DNA from: Nonlabens ulvanivorans
GTDB taxonomy: Bacteria > Bacteroidota > Bacteroidia > Flavobacteriales > Flavobacteriaceae
Length of the DNA stretch: 64,000 nucleotides
Assembly: GCF_000732625.1 (NCBI RefSeq)
Contig: NZ_JPJI01000032.1
Span: 124,001-188,000, forward strand
Direction: 5' to 3'
Shown here: piece by piece, positions 27,956-36,027 of the stretch
Position numbering within the stretch: the stretch's first letter is position 1
How the letters are laid out: every line of letters starts with the position of its first letter
Translations under genes and position numbers: made by a program
Notes under the pieces: model-generated
What the model was told of the DNA's origin: nothing
The model's input: the letters and a program-made list of their open reading frames with translations, nothing else
Databases searched by the model: none

Positions 27956-29115
27956 GCCTCGACTTTTTTAGTAACTCTGTGAATCATTTCTTGTATTTTA
28001 TCTTCATTTACACAAAGTGAAAATCGCACATAACCTTCTCCATTCTTTCCAAAAATGCTTCCTGGTGCGATAAAAATATGGCTCTCATGTAGCAATTGAT
28101 CTACAAAAGCTTTGTCATCTGTCATTCCATTTGGCAACTTGCACCAAACGAATAAACCACCATTTTGTTCTTGAGGTTGTATCTCTAATTTTTCAGCTAG
28201 CTGTATGGTTAAATCTCTTCTAATTTTATAGATTCTATTTTGATTTTCTATCCATACATCACCAGTTTTTAATGCTGCAATGGCGCCTTTCTGAACACCG
28301 TAGAACATACCACTATCCATATTAGTTTTTACTTTAAGAACTTCTTTAAGTAAAGTACTTTTACCAGTAAGCATTCCTACTCTCCATCCAGGCATATTAA
28401 ATGTTTTGCTAATAGAGTTTAACTCTAGAACTACATCTTTTGAATGAGCTACTTGATGAACACTTATTTTCTCTTCATAACCTACACAACTATAAGGGTT
28501 ATCATTTACAAGCAATATCTCATGCTTTTTTGCAAAATGAATCAGTTTTTCAAACAACTCTTTTGAACCTGCAACGCTAGTAGGCATATGTGGATAATTG
28601 ACCCACATAATTTTTACTTTACTTAAATCAAGTAGTTCTAATTCTTCTAAATCAGGTAACCAATGATTCTCTTCTTTCAGAGCATATGTAACGGGCATAG
28701 CCTCACATAATCTAGTAGCGCTAGCATAAGTTGGATATCCAGGATCTGGAATTAAAACCGCATCTCCAGGATTAAGAAAAGCCATAGAAATATGTAAAAC
28801 ACCTTCTTTACTTCCCATCAACGGTATAATCTCCGATTCTGCATCTAGAGAAACACTATAATGCTTTTTATAGAACTGCGACATCGCTTCTCGCAGTTCT
28901 GGCAATCCTAAATAACTCTGGTAACCATGTGCTTTAGGATCCTGTAACGCAGCCGTTATTGCAGGTATAACCTGCTCAGGAGGAAGTAAATCTGGATTAC
29001 CTATTCCTGCATTAATGATAGGTTTTCCTTCTTCTAATAAAGATCTTACCTCACGCAGTTTAGTCGAAAAGTAATATTCTTGAACGCTATCAAGTCTCGT
29101 GGCTGCTTTTATCAT
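27952..29115 (-). CDS. PLP-dependent aminotransferase of the aromatic operon (class I/II)
   Basis: 387 residues, fold type I aminotransferase. Visible marks are NAGIGNPDLLPP, the cofactor region GSKEGVLHISMAFLNPGD, DPGYPTY, VNDNPYSCV, the PLP lysine in SISKTFNMPGWRVG and the C-terminal arginine in YVRFSLCV. Between pheA and tyrA its likely job is transamination of phenylpyruvate and 4-hydroxyphenylpyruvate to Phe and Tyr. By sequence alone it could equally be an aspartate-type or LL-DAP-like aminotransferase, so the role rests on context. It overlaps both neighbours by four bases. Confidence 0.88.
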   Translation of the reverse strand: MIKAATRLDSVQEYYFSTKLREVRSLLEEGKPIINAGIGNPDLLPPEQVIPAITAALQDPKAHGYQSYLGLPELREAMSQFYKKHYSVSLDAESEIIPLMGSKEGVLHISMAFLNPGDAVLIPDPGYPTYASATRLCEAMPVTYALKEENHWLPDLEELELLDLSKVKIMWVNYPHMPTSVAGSKELFEKLIHFAKKHEILLVNDNPYSCVGYEEKISVHQVAHSKDVVLELNSISKTFNMPGWRVGMLTGKSTLLKEVLKVKTNMDSGMFYGVQKGAIAALKTGDVWIENQNRIYKIRRDLTIQLAEKLEIQPQEQNGGLFVWCKLPNGMTDDKAFVDQLLHESHIFIAPGSIFGKNGEGYVRFSLCVNEDKIQEMIHRVTKKVEA

Positions 29116-29924
29116 AACGTGTGTGATTTATAAATTCCTAGGATTTTTAAAGATTCTACAAGAATGCCTATTTCTAATTGCGCTTCTTTAAATAACTGCA
29201 GATTTTTAAACTCAAGATCTGCAACAAAAGAGAATAGAAATGGCTTCTCAATGATCGGAATAGATTGAATTTTTGTAACATTCATATCTAGATCTCCCAA
29301 TTTGGTTAATATTTTTGCGAGACTACTAGGCTCATGATTAGCGGTAAAATTGATCGTCGCTTTATTAGCTTGTTCATCAATGATACTTTCCCTATTTACT
29401 ACCACAAACCTAGTCGCATTATTCCTTACTTCTTGAATATCTTTTGCAACCACATCTAGTTCATAAAAAGCAGCCGCTTGTGAAGATGCTATAGCAGCAA
29501 TTCCCATTTTGCTATCCCTTGCAATTCTTTGTGCGGCAGCTGCGGTATCATCAGTCTCAACCAACTTAATATGAGGATGCTTTCTGAAAAAAGATTGACA
29601 TTGTAGTAAAGCCATAGGATGGGACTGCACCTCAAAAATATCTTCAAAAACCTGACCTTTCTGAGCCATTAATTGGTGTTCTATATTTAAATAATACTCT
29701 GCTGTGATGCACAGATTTTGTTCCTTTATTAAATTATAATTAGGCAAGATGCTTCCTGCTATAGAGTTACCTATTGCCATTACACCAGTTTGAACGTGAC
29801 CAGTAGAAACAGCATTGACCAGCTGATCAAATGTGGAACATTCTAATAGCTCAACATTCCCATATAAAATAGACGCCACCTGATGATGATAAGAACCTTG
29901 AATCCCTTGTATTGCTACTTTCAT
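29112..29924 (-). CDS. pheA: Prephenate dehydratase
   Basis: 270 residues. A periplasmic-binding-protein-like catalytic region (about 1-180) contains the NNATRFVVV motif, with the catalytic Thr-Arg-Phe, and precedes an ACT regulatory domain (about 190-268: NHEPSSLAKILTKLGDLDMNVTKIQS) that senses Phe. It converts prephenate to phenylpyruvate. No chorismate mutase domain is fused to it; that activity is on the last gene of the operon. It is the first gene of a four-gene coupled operon. A terminator hairpin with a T run ends only 8 bases before its ATG, making this an attenuated operon. Confidence 0.95.
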   Translation of the reverse strand: MKVAIQGIQGSYHHQVASILYGNVELLECSTFDQLVNAVSTGHVQTGVMAIGNSIAGSILPNYNLIKEQNLCITAEYYLNIEHQLMAQKGQVFEDIFEVQSHPMALLQCQSFFRKHPHIKLVETDDTAAAAQRIARDSKMGIAAIASSQAAAFYELDVVAKDIQEVRNNATRFVVVNRESIIDEQANKATINFTANHEPSSLAKILTKLGDLDMNVTKIQSIPIIEKPFLFSFVADLEFKNLQLFKEAQLEIGILVESLKILGIYKSHTL

Positions 29925-29932
29925 TTAATTGT

Positions 29933-29963
29933 AAAAAAAAAGTCTTGATTAAATCAAGACTTT
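29933..29963 (-). terminator. Attenuator terminator of the aromatic amino acid operon
   Basis: On the minus strand a perfect AAAGTCTTGA / TCAAGACTTT stem with a 5-nt loop is followed by a run of T (nine in a row on that strand), then by the pheA start 8 bases on. No gene other than the leader peptide lies upstream, so this terminator must control read-through into pheA rather than end another gene. Confidence 0.88.
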
Positions 29964-29985
29964 ATTGTTAGTATATTTTAAATTT

Positions 29986-30054
29986 TCACAATACAGCCTT
30001 GTCTTCTATAAAATAGAAGTAAAATCCGTACCAGAAATAAGTTTTTGTGTTCAT
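29986..30054 (-). CDS. Phe/Tyr-rich leader peptide of the aromatic operon attenuator
   Basis: A 22-codon open frame: ATG at 30054, TGA at 29986-29988. Starting at residue 6 it encodes YFWYGFYFYF, that is four Tyr, four Phe and one Trp among ten residues, followed by IEDKAVL. It lies just upstream of the attenuator terminator and of pheA, whose operon makes Phe and Tyr. Within it the stretch CTTCTAT / ATAGAAG (30003-30019) can form a pause-type hairpin. AAGAC at its 3' side can pair with GTCTT in the terminator stem, though over only five bases. The arrangement is that of classic ribosome-mediated attenuation. It is too short for usual gene finding. Confidence 0.85.
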   Translation of the reverse strand: MNTKTYFWYGFYFYFIEDKAVL

Positions 30055-30063
30055 AATAGATGG

Positions 30064-30071
30064 CTAAAGTA
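30064..30071 (-). promoter_or_regulatory. Candidate -7 box of the aromatic operon promoter
   Basis: On the minus strand TACTTTAG resembles the Bacteroidota -7 consensus TAnnTTTG. It would place the transcript start only a few bases before the leader-peptide ATG. No convincing -33 box was found. Confidence 0.35.
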
Positions 30072-30203
30072 AAATAGAATTTTTTAAATCAGGAGTTTTT
30101 TAAAAAAAATTATATAATTATTTAAAATCTGACGTTATTATTAGGAATAAAATCAGAATTCATTTGTGATATTTATAAGTGAGCTAGAGATTTTTATAAA
30201 TAT

Positions 30204-30217
30204 GCTTTCGCGAAAGC
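30204..30217. repeat. Palindromic repeat, copy 7 (upstream of gldA)
   Basis: Perfect 14-bp core GCTTTCGCGAAAGC, 46 bases upstream of the gldA start in the spacer between the divergent pheA operon and gldA. Confidence 0.95.
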
Positions 30218-30251
30218 GTGTTAAAACACCAGACCTAATCTCCTCATTTCT

Positions 30252-30259
30252 TATCTTTA
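30252..30259 (+). promoter_or_regulatory. Candidate -7 promoter box of gldA
   Basis: TATCTTTA fits the TAnnTTTG consensus and ends four bases before the gldA ATG, which would give a leaderless or nearly leaderless mRNA. Confidence 0.4.
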
Positions 30260-30263
30260 CCTG

Positions 30264-31175
30264 ATGTCTATAGAAGTTCAAAACATATCAAAAAATTACG
30301 GTAGCCAAAAGGCGCTCGATAAAATCAGTTTTTCTATTAAAAGCGGAGAAATTGTAGGTTTCCTAGGTCCTAATGGTGCCGGTAAATCCACCATGATGCG
30401 TATTTTAACGACTTACTTAAATCCGAATGAAGGTAGTGCTGCCGTTAATGGTCACGATATCTTAACGGCACAAAAAGAGGTTCAAGAATCTATAGGTTAT
30501 TTACCTGAGAGTAATCCGTTATATCCTGAAATGTATGTGCGTGAATATTTAGATTTTAGTGCTGGAGTCTACCACATTAAAGATGCTAAAAACCGTATTA
30601 CACAAGTTATAGAAGAAACTGGACTGACTTCTCACATAGGTAAAAAAATAAGCCAACTATCCAAAGGATACAAACAACGTGTAGGTCTTGCAAATGCGCT
30701 ATTACATCAACCTAAAGTACTGATCCTAGATGAACCTACTACTGGATTAGATCCTAATCAACTGGTTGAAATACGTCAACTTATTAAAAAAGTAGGTGCG
30801 CATACGACCATATTATTATCCACACACATCATGCAAGAAGTAGAAGCGATGTGCGATCGTGTGATTATTATCAATAAAGGTAAAATTGTTGCCGACGATT
30901 ATTTGAAGAACCTTAAAAGTGATGCCGCTCAAGTCATTGAGGTGGAGTTTGACTATAAAGTAGAACAAGAGTTATTGAATCGCATTACTAAAGTAAGAGA
31001 AGTAACTGATCTTGTCAAAGAACCTGGTTTCACATATTCTTTAAGATTTGAGACACAAGAAGATATGCGTAGTGCTGTTTTTGACTTTGCACATGATAAT
31101 GAGTTAAAAATCTTATCGCTTAATAAAAGAAATAAAAATCTTGAGACGATGTTTCAGGAGTTGACTGGTGAGTAG
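30264..31175 (+). CDS. gldA: Gliding-motility ABC transporter ATP-binding protein GldA
   Basis: 303 residues of an ABC ATPase: Walker A GPNGAGKST (35-43), Q-loop near ESIGYLPE, signature LSKGYKQR, Walker B VLILDEPT and the switch His in STHIMQE. Length and the C-terminal region (DNELKILSLNKRNKNLETMFQELTGE) match GldA, which with GldF and GldG forms an ABC transporter associated with flavobacterial gliding. GldF/GldG are not in this window, which is usual because gldA is often separate. The assignment to GldA rather than another ABC-2-type ATPase rests on overall likeness. Confidence 0.85.
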   Translation: MSIEVQNISKNYGSQKALDKISFSIKSGEIVGFLGPNGAGKSTMMRILTTYLNPNEGSAAVNGHDILTAQKEVQESIGYLPESNPLYPEMYVREYLDFSAGVYHIKDAKNRITQVIEETGLTSHIGKKISQLSKGYKQRVGLANALLHQPKVLILDEPTTGLDPNQLVEIRQLIKKVGAHTTILLSTHIMQEVEAMCDRVIIINKGKIVADDYLKNLKSDAAQVIEVEFDYKVEQELLNRITKVREVTDLVKEPGFTYSLRFETQEDMRSAVFDFAHDNELKILSLNKRNKNLETMFQELTGE

Positions 31176-31193
31176 AAATTCTCATCTTTGCAC

Positions 31194-31991
31194 ATGCAAA
31201 AACCGCAACGTCTTTATTACCTCATTAAATTACAGTATCTAGGATTCCGTTTTCATGGATGGCAAAAACAGCCTGACGTTCCTACCGTGGAAAAGATGGT
31301 AAAACGCACCTTGCGATTTGTTCTAGACCATCCTAATTTTAAAGTCCTTGCCGCTGGTAGAACTGATGCTCGTGTGTCTGTAAATGAAACCATTATTGAG
31401 TTATTTCTGGATGATGAAGCATTAAATCTAGATACTTTTCTAGCAGAATTTAATTTGAACTTGCCTAGCGATATTAGAGCACTAGCGATAGAAAAAACCA
31501 ACGCACAGTTTAATGTCATTCAACATCCTAAAGAGAAGGAATATATTTATTTGTTTTCCCATGGTGAAAAATTCCATCCTTTTTGCGCATCCTTAATGGT
31601 GTACATGAAAACAGAACTGGATATTGAATTGATGAAAACCGCTTCAAGACTATTTGAAGGAACACATAACTTCTGGTCTTATACATATAAACCATCCGAC
31701 ACCACCGATACAGTAAGTACTGTGAATAGTTGTCTTATCGAAGAAAACACCTTGTTTACAGCTAATTTTTTTCCAGAAAAAAGTTATGCTTTTAGAGTAA
31801 CCGGAATGGGTTTTAAGAGACATCAAGTGCGTTTAATGATGGGAGCTTTATTTGATTTGGGAATGCATAAAATTACACTTGACGATTTTAAAGAAACTCT
31901 GGATGGTAGTAAAAAGATACATTTATCTCATATCGCACCTGCGAGCGGATTAATGTTGTACCGTATGGAGTTAAGCAAAAGTGAATCGTGA
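31194..31991 (+). CDS. truA: tRNA pseudouridine synthase A family protein
   Basis: The start is the ATG at 31194 (MQKPQRLYYL); the frame opens two codons earlier only at a TTG. The 265-residue protein has the TruA-type catalytic aspartate in AAGRTDARVS (Asp58), QYLGFRFHGWQKQP near the N-terminus and FRVTGMGFKRHQVRLMMG near the C-terminus. TruA makes pseudouridine at positions 38-40 of tRNA. It lies 18 bases after gldA, but a TTTG-type promoter box directly before its ATG (around 31182-31190) suggests its own promoter as well. A diverged TruA-like paralogue cannot be ruled out, since Bacteroidota can have more than one. Confidence 0.85.
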   Translation: MQKPQRLYYLIKLQYLGFRFHGWQKQPDVPTVEKMVKRTLRFVLDHPNFKVLAAGRTDARVSVNETIIELFLDDEALNLDTFLAEFNLNLPSDIRALAIEKTNAQFNVIQHPKEKEYIYLFSHGEKFHPFCASLMVYMKTELDIELMKTASRLFEGTHNFWSYTYKPSDTTDTVSTVNSCLIEENTLFTANFFPEKSYAFRVTGMGFKRHQVRLMMGALFDLGMHKITLDDFKETLDGSKKIHLSHIAPASGLMLYRMELSKSES

Positions 31992-32013
31992 TATTTTAGT
32001 GATGGTTTACATT

Positions 32014-32021
32014 TATCTTTA
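32014..32021 (+). promoter_or_regulatory. Candidate -7 promoter box of the DUF2911 gene
   Basis: TATCTTTA, 18 bases before the ATG of the DUF2911 gene, fits the Bacteroidota -7 consensus. No -33 box was recognised. Confidence 0.35.
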
Positions 32022-32039
32022 TCTCATAAAATAAATACT

Positions 32040-32639
32040 ATGAAAAAGATACTTTTACTTCTAGCGATTGCCTTAATAAGCAGTAATCTCTATGCGCAAG
32101 ATTTTATAGATCCAGATAAAAGCCCAATGGATGCGGCTTTCTTCCCTTCTCAAGCTGCAAAAAGACAATTTGCAAAAACTGAAGAGCAAAAAATGGCTCT
32201 TGAACCACAGATACGTGTTTTATATAGTAGACCATCATTAAATGGCCGCAGCATCTTTCGCACGACAGATAACCGCGAGGATGGAATCACAAAACTAGGT
32301 GAGTCATGGCGTGTAGGTGCAAACGAAAGCACCGAATTATTACTTATGAAAGATGTCATGATAGGTGGAAAATTAATTAAAGCTGGTCGCTACTCTATCG
32401 TTATTACTCCTAGTGAAAATGAATGGACCGTTCACATCAACTCAGAAAATGATGGTTGGGGAAACTACAGCCATAAACCAGAACTTGATCTTGTTACCGT
32501 AACAATTCCTGTAACTAAAGATTCCAAGAGCTTAGAACAATTAAGTATTGCGTTGTACTCACCTAAGAATGACAATACTGTACATTTAAAGATAGGATGG
32601 GGAACTTACAGAGCTGAATTACCTATTGTACTACAATAA
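32040..32639 (+). CDS. Exported DUF2911 protein
   Basis: 199 residues. The signal peptide MKKILLLLAIALISSNLYAQ is followed by one DUF2911 domain, recognised by VLYSRPSLNGRSIF, GESWRVGANESTELLLMKDV and GRYSIVITPSENEWTVHIN. DUF2911 proteins are common exported proteins of Bacteroidota with no known biochemical role; the domain is beta-rich and contains no evident catalytic set. Its stop codon directly abuts the stop of the converging GIN-domain gene with no spacer and no terminator. Confidence 0.85.
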   Translation: MKKILLLLAIALISSNLYAQDFIDPDKSPMDAAFFPSQAAKRQFAKTEEQKMALEPQIRVLYSRPSLNGRSIFRTTDNREDGITKLGESWRVGANESTELLLMKDVMIGGKLIKAGRYSIVITPSENEWTVHINSENDGWGNYSHKPELDLVTVTIPVTKDSKSLEQLSIALYSPKNDNTVHLKIGWGTYRAELPIVLQ

Positions 32640-33401
32640 TTAATTTTTGATAATCAATCTGCCTTGCCAGGTTTCTTGAACGTTTACAGAAACTGGAGCA
32701 GACTCTAGTATTACATCGCCGTAGCCCACAATGCTACCGGCGATGTTTTGTTTTACATCAATTTGCCAATTGTGTGTGCCGCGATGATAAACTTGCGCAT
32801 TCTGAATTTCTAGATCAGTAGCAAATAGCTGTCCATCACCAGAATACCATTCTAATGAAGCAGTGTTTACTTGACCTGTAAGATAAAAATTACTTAAATT
32901 ATTTGTTACGATTCTAAAATTATCGACATCTAAATCTAGATAAAAATTACCGGTAGTGTGATATAGGTCTTCTTCTTGGGCGTCTTCAGAATACAAGGTT
33001 AAGCTTGGATAATTTAAAGTTCCTATACTACGGGTATCTTCTCCGGTACTGGATCTAATCTCAGTCAAGTTAGGTGCTATAACCGTAACAGTAGTGATTC
33101 CGTAATCTCTCACTAGATTACAGCCGTTATTATTGACAATGATAAGTTGATTATCCTGTACCTTTATATCTATATCATTCAATAAATTCTCTCCAGTTTC
33201 TACAATCACCTTGTATTCTGGACCTTGCTGCACAAGTAATCTTGTTCTTTCATAAACAAGTACTCTTTCAAAAGATTCTACACTTAATTCTTGACGTACT
33301 AAATCACCAGCGGCTTGTGTACAATTCAAACCGTTTTCAGAATCACAACTGGATATAAAAACCAGCAGAAATACTATACTTATTTTAAAAAATGTTCTCA
33401 T
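32640..33401 (-). CDS. Lipoprotein with GIN (DUF2807) domain
   Basis: 253 residues. The N-terminus MRTFFKISIVFLLVFISSCDSENG has a lipobox ending at the Cys, so it is a lipoprotein. The rest is a right-handed, repetitive beta structure of the GIN/DUF2807 (putative auto-transporter adhesin, head GIN) type. It has the typical short repeats of hydrophobic-polar alternation, for example YKVIVETGENLLNDIDIKVQ and LTLYSEDAQEEDLYHT. Function is unknown; adhesion or a structural surface role has been proposed for the family. It starts 2 bases after the PagL-like gene upstream and is probably co-transcribed with it. Confidence 0.75.
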   Translation of the reverse strand: MRTFFKISIVFLLVFISSCDSENGLNCTQAAGDLVRQELSVESFERVLVYERTRLLVQQGPEYKVIVETGENLLNDIDIKVQDNQLIIVNNNGCNLVRDYGITTVTVIAPNLTEIRSSTGEDTRSIGTLNYPSLTLYSEDAQEEDLYHTTGNFYLDLDVDNFRIVTNNLSNFYLTGQVNTASLEWYSGDGQLFATDLEIQNAQVYHRGTHNWQIDVKQNIAGSIVGYGDVILESAPVSVNVQETWQGRLIIKN

Positions 33402-33403
33402 TT

Positions 33404-34513
33404 CTATAATCTATATCCTATTCCTAGACTAACACCTTCGGCAGCAGCGCCGTGGGATTTCAATGTTAAACTAGCAAACACATGTTCATTAAACCTGCGT
33501 TGTAACCCTATTCTATTATAATTTGATGTTTCAAATTCAATTGGTCTATACACATAATAGCCAAACTGCGTTACCACACTTGTTTTACCTAAATGTAATT
33601 CATGACCTATAAAAACTCCTACACGTTGGAAATTTTCATCACCTGTTATGCCATTTTCGGGATAACTATTTGCCTGATAATCTCGGTATTCTTTTAAAAA
33701 CTCTGAAATCATTACTTCTGTTCCAGCATGTAGACTACTTTTAAAACCTATACGCTTGTCTGCATAAAAAGAAAAAGTATAAAAAGGATACTGACCACTA
33801 CCGCGCACATCACTTTCATTGACACCTATTCTTGCTACCGCATTAAAACTTATTTTCTCTGAGTATGGAGTCTTTTCCCATTTCTTGTATACTGGTGCTT
33901 TATCATAGCCTAGATTATAATTTAATCCCACATTAAAAAGCCAACTGTTTGTAGAGTTATTAGGAGCTTTTACATTTGCATTTGAGTAGTGAACAATAGT
34001 AAATCCTGCTTGAAAACCTATTCCTCTATAGATATTTTCTCTCTTGTAATCAACAAGTAAATAAGTAGAACTGGTGATTCTAGAACCATAGGCGTTATTG
34101 CGTGCATTAGTCACTGGATCAAAGGGTCTATTGATATAAGCTAGACCAGTTCCTAAACTAAGCTCTAGATTTCTATTGAAAAAGTAAAAATTATAATGCC
34201 CGTATGCAGAATACACTTCTCCTAGATATAAGTTTTTAAGGTCTTGATAGACTGCTGTAATTCCCCAATCTGGATAGTTAAAACGTGATTCCCATTCCTT
34301 TTCGCCATAAGTCTTGCGATTATAACGCAACATTACACCACTAGGATGATCCGTTATTAAATGTGCTATATCTGGATTATGTTCTAAAATCGTTCCATAC
34401 AAATAGGAAGCTTCAAAATTACGAACTACTGGTAATTTAATTTTTTCAGATTCCTGCGCTAGAGACGCTTTCGCAAAAGCGAGACACAGAAAAACAATAA
34501 TCCATTTATTCAT
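33404..34513 (-). CDS. PagL-like acyloxyacyl hydrolase / lipid A deacylase family protein (copy B)
   Basis: 369 residues with a signal peptide (MNKWIIVFLCLAFAKASLAQ) and beta-rich outer-membrane sequence throughout. The segment FTIVHYSNANVKAPNNSTNSW has the His-Ser pair and surrounding Asn residues of PagL-type lipid A 3-O-deacylases, which remove an acyl chain from lipid A in the outer membrane. It is longer than PagL itself, as usual in Bacteroidota homologues. The next gene upstream is a clear paralogue of almost equal length. Activity on lipid A is inferred by family only. A one-mismatch palindrome lies in the signal-peptide coding region. Confidence 0.75.
   Translation of the reverse strand: MNKWIIVFLCLAFAKASLAQESEKIKLPVVRNFEASYLYGTILEHNPDIAHLITDHPSGVMLRYNRKTYGEKEWESRFNYPDWGITAVYQDLKNLYLGEVYSAYGHYNFYFFNRNLELSLGTGLAYINRPFDPVTNARNNAYGSRITSSTYLLVDYKRENIYRGIGFQAGFTIVHYSNANVKAPNNSTNSWLFNVGLNYNLGYDKAPVYKKWEKTPYSEKISFNAVARIGVNESDVRGSGQYPFYTFSFYADKRIGFKSSLHAGTEVMISEFLKEYRDYQANSYPENGITGDENFQRVGVFIGHELHLGKTSVVTQFGYYVYRPIEFETSNYNRIGLQRRFNEHVFASLTLKSHGAAAEGVSLGIGYRL
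34466..34481. repeat. Palindromic repeat, one mismatch (signal peptide of PagL-like copy B)
   Basis: CGCTTTCGCAAAAGCG differs from the palindrome by one base. It encodes AFAKA of the signal peptide and shares its downstream flank with the copies at 35636 and 59402. Confidence 0.9.
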
Positions 34514-34578
34514 AGCGCTAAAGTATGAAATAGAATCCTGCCTATTAACCTTTCAAAAATAAGTTTCTCATACTATTC

Positions 34579-35682
34579 TTACAGTCTATACCCTAATCCT
34601 ATACTTAAAGCCTCGGCACTTGCTCCATGAGATTTAAGGGTTAAGCTAGTTAACCAATGATTATTAATCCTACGTTGCAAACCTATTCGATTATAAATTA
34701 CTGATCCATAATTGATTTCATCGTACATGTATACACCTAAATAGGTGAGCACACTGGTTTCCCCTATATGTAGTTCGTGGCCTGCAAACAAGCCTATTCT
34801 AGCTGTTGACTCATTACCTGTAATACCACTATTAGGGAAACTATTTGCCTGATAATCTCGATGCTCTTTTAAAAAATCTGTGAGCATTAACTCGGTACCG
34901 GCATGAATTGAACTCTTTTTATTTAATCGTTTATCTACGTAAAAGCTGAAGGTATAAAACGGAAATTGTCCACTACCTCGCAAGTTGCTCTCATTCCATC
35001 CATATCTAAGAATAGCATTAATATGAATAGGTTCTTTATATTTTTCAATACTCCATCTTTTATAAATTGGATTTTCTGGCTCTAAGGACCAGTTAAGACC
35101 TACATTAAAAAGAAGTGAATTAGTAGATGTGTTAGGCTCCTTAATATTTCCGTTTGAGTAATGAATTAAGGTAATACCAGTTTGAAACCCTATGGAACCT
35201 ATTAGATTTTCTTTACGATAGTTTGCTTGCAGATAGGTTGCACTCGTGAAACGCGTACCGTAAGCTACATTCCTGAAGTTGGTTACTGGGTCATAAGGAT
35301 TTGTCATATAAGCTATTCCTGCACCAATACTATACTGCAACTGTCTATGGAATGCATAAAAATTGTAGTGCGCATAAGCTCCAAAAGCTTCACCGAGTGA
35401 CCTGTTCTTTAAATCTTGATAAGAAAAAGTAAACCCAAAATCTGGAAATCCATACAAAGATTGCCATTCCTTCTCACCACAAGTACGTCTATTATAGCGT
35501 AAGATTACACCTTCTGGATGACCCGTGATTAAGTGAGAGATATCTGAGTTGTGCTGTAGAACAGCTCCATAATAATAGCTCGCATCTATAGAGAATGAGC
35601 TTGAAACAGCTGGCTCATTAGTTTGTGCTAGAGACGCTTTCGCGAAAGCAAACAAAACAAGCACAATGATCCAATTATTCAT
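34579..35682 (-). CDS. PagL-like acyloxyacyl hydrolase / lipid A deacylase family protein (copy A)
   Basis: 367 residues, alignable along its length with the downstream copy (shared blocks include GHPEGVILRYNRRT, NPYDPVTNFRN, HYSNGNIKEPNTSTNS, LTLKSHGASAEALSIGLGYRL). The signal peptide ends in FAFAKASLAQ. The HYSNGN segment keeps the PagL-type His-Ser pair. The two genes are a tandem duplication, 65 bases apart. Both would sit in the outer membrane. The physiological substrate is presumed to be lipid A. The order after it is the GIN lipoprotein gene, and upstream is the ferredoxin pair. Confidence 0.75.
   Translation of the reverse strand: MNNWIIVLVLFAFAKASLAQTNEPAVSSSFSIDASYYYGAVLQHNSDISHLITGHPEGVILRYNRRTCGEKEWQSLYGFPDFGFTFSYQDLKNRSLGEAFGAYAHYNFYAFHRQLQYSIGAGIAYMTNPYDPVTNFRNVAYGTRFTSATYLQANYRKENLIGSIGFQTGITLIHYSNGNIKEPNTSTNSLLFNVGLNWSLEPENPIYKRWSIEKYKEPIHINAILRYGWNESNLRGSGQFPFYTFSFYVDKRLNKKSSIHAGTELMLTDFLKEHRDYQANSFPNSGITGNESTARIGLFAGHELHIGETSVLTYLGVYMYDEINYGSVIYNRIGLQRRINNHWLTSLTLKSHGASAEALSIGLGYRL
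35636..35649. repeat. Palindromic repeat, copy 8 (signal peptide of PagL-like copy A)
   Basis: Perfect core GCTTTCGCGAAAGC encoding AFAKA of the signal peptide. It is followed on the minus strand by GTCTCTAGCACAA, as at 59402. Confidence 0.95.
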
Positions 35683-35703
35683 TGTGCTAAAATATGAAAT
35701 AGA

Positions 35704-36027
35704 TTACTGCTCTGGAGCTAATTGAACAATGAGCCCTTCTAAATCAGTAGAAATAGGAATTTGACATCCCAAACGACTATTATCTTGCACATGTAAAGCT
35801 TCCCAAAGCATAGCCTCTTCATCTGGATTGCGCTCACCTAAATCGTGATCGCTCTTTACATATACCTGACAGGTGGCACACATTGCCATTCCACCACAAA
35901 CTGCCTCTACTGGTAGTTCATAAGCTTTACAAACTTCCATTAAATTCATGTTCATATCTGTAGGTGCTTGAACCTGATGCTCTACACCTTCTCTATCTAT
36001 GATAGTAATATTTACATCTGGATCCAT
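35704..36027 (-). CDS. [2Fe-2S] ferredoxin (adrenodoxin-like)
   Basis: 107 residues. The four cluster ligands are visible as CGGMAMCATC (Cys44, Cys50, Cys53) and GCQI (Cys88), the spacing of adrenodoxin/ISC-type ferredoxins. It carries single electrons in the cytosol. The ATG overlaps the stop of the ferredoxin reductase gene immediately upstream, so the pair is translationally coupled and very likely works as reductase plus electron carrier. The acceptor is unknown. Confidence 0.9.
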   Translation of the reverse strand: MDPDVNITIIDREGVEHQVQAPTDMNMNLMEVCKAYELPVEAVCGGMAMCATCQVYVKSDHDLGERNPDEEAMLWEALHVQDNSRLGCQIPISTDLEGLIVQLAPEQ

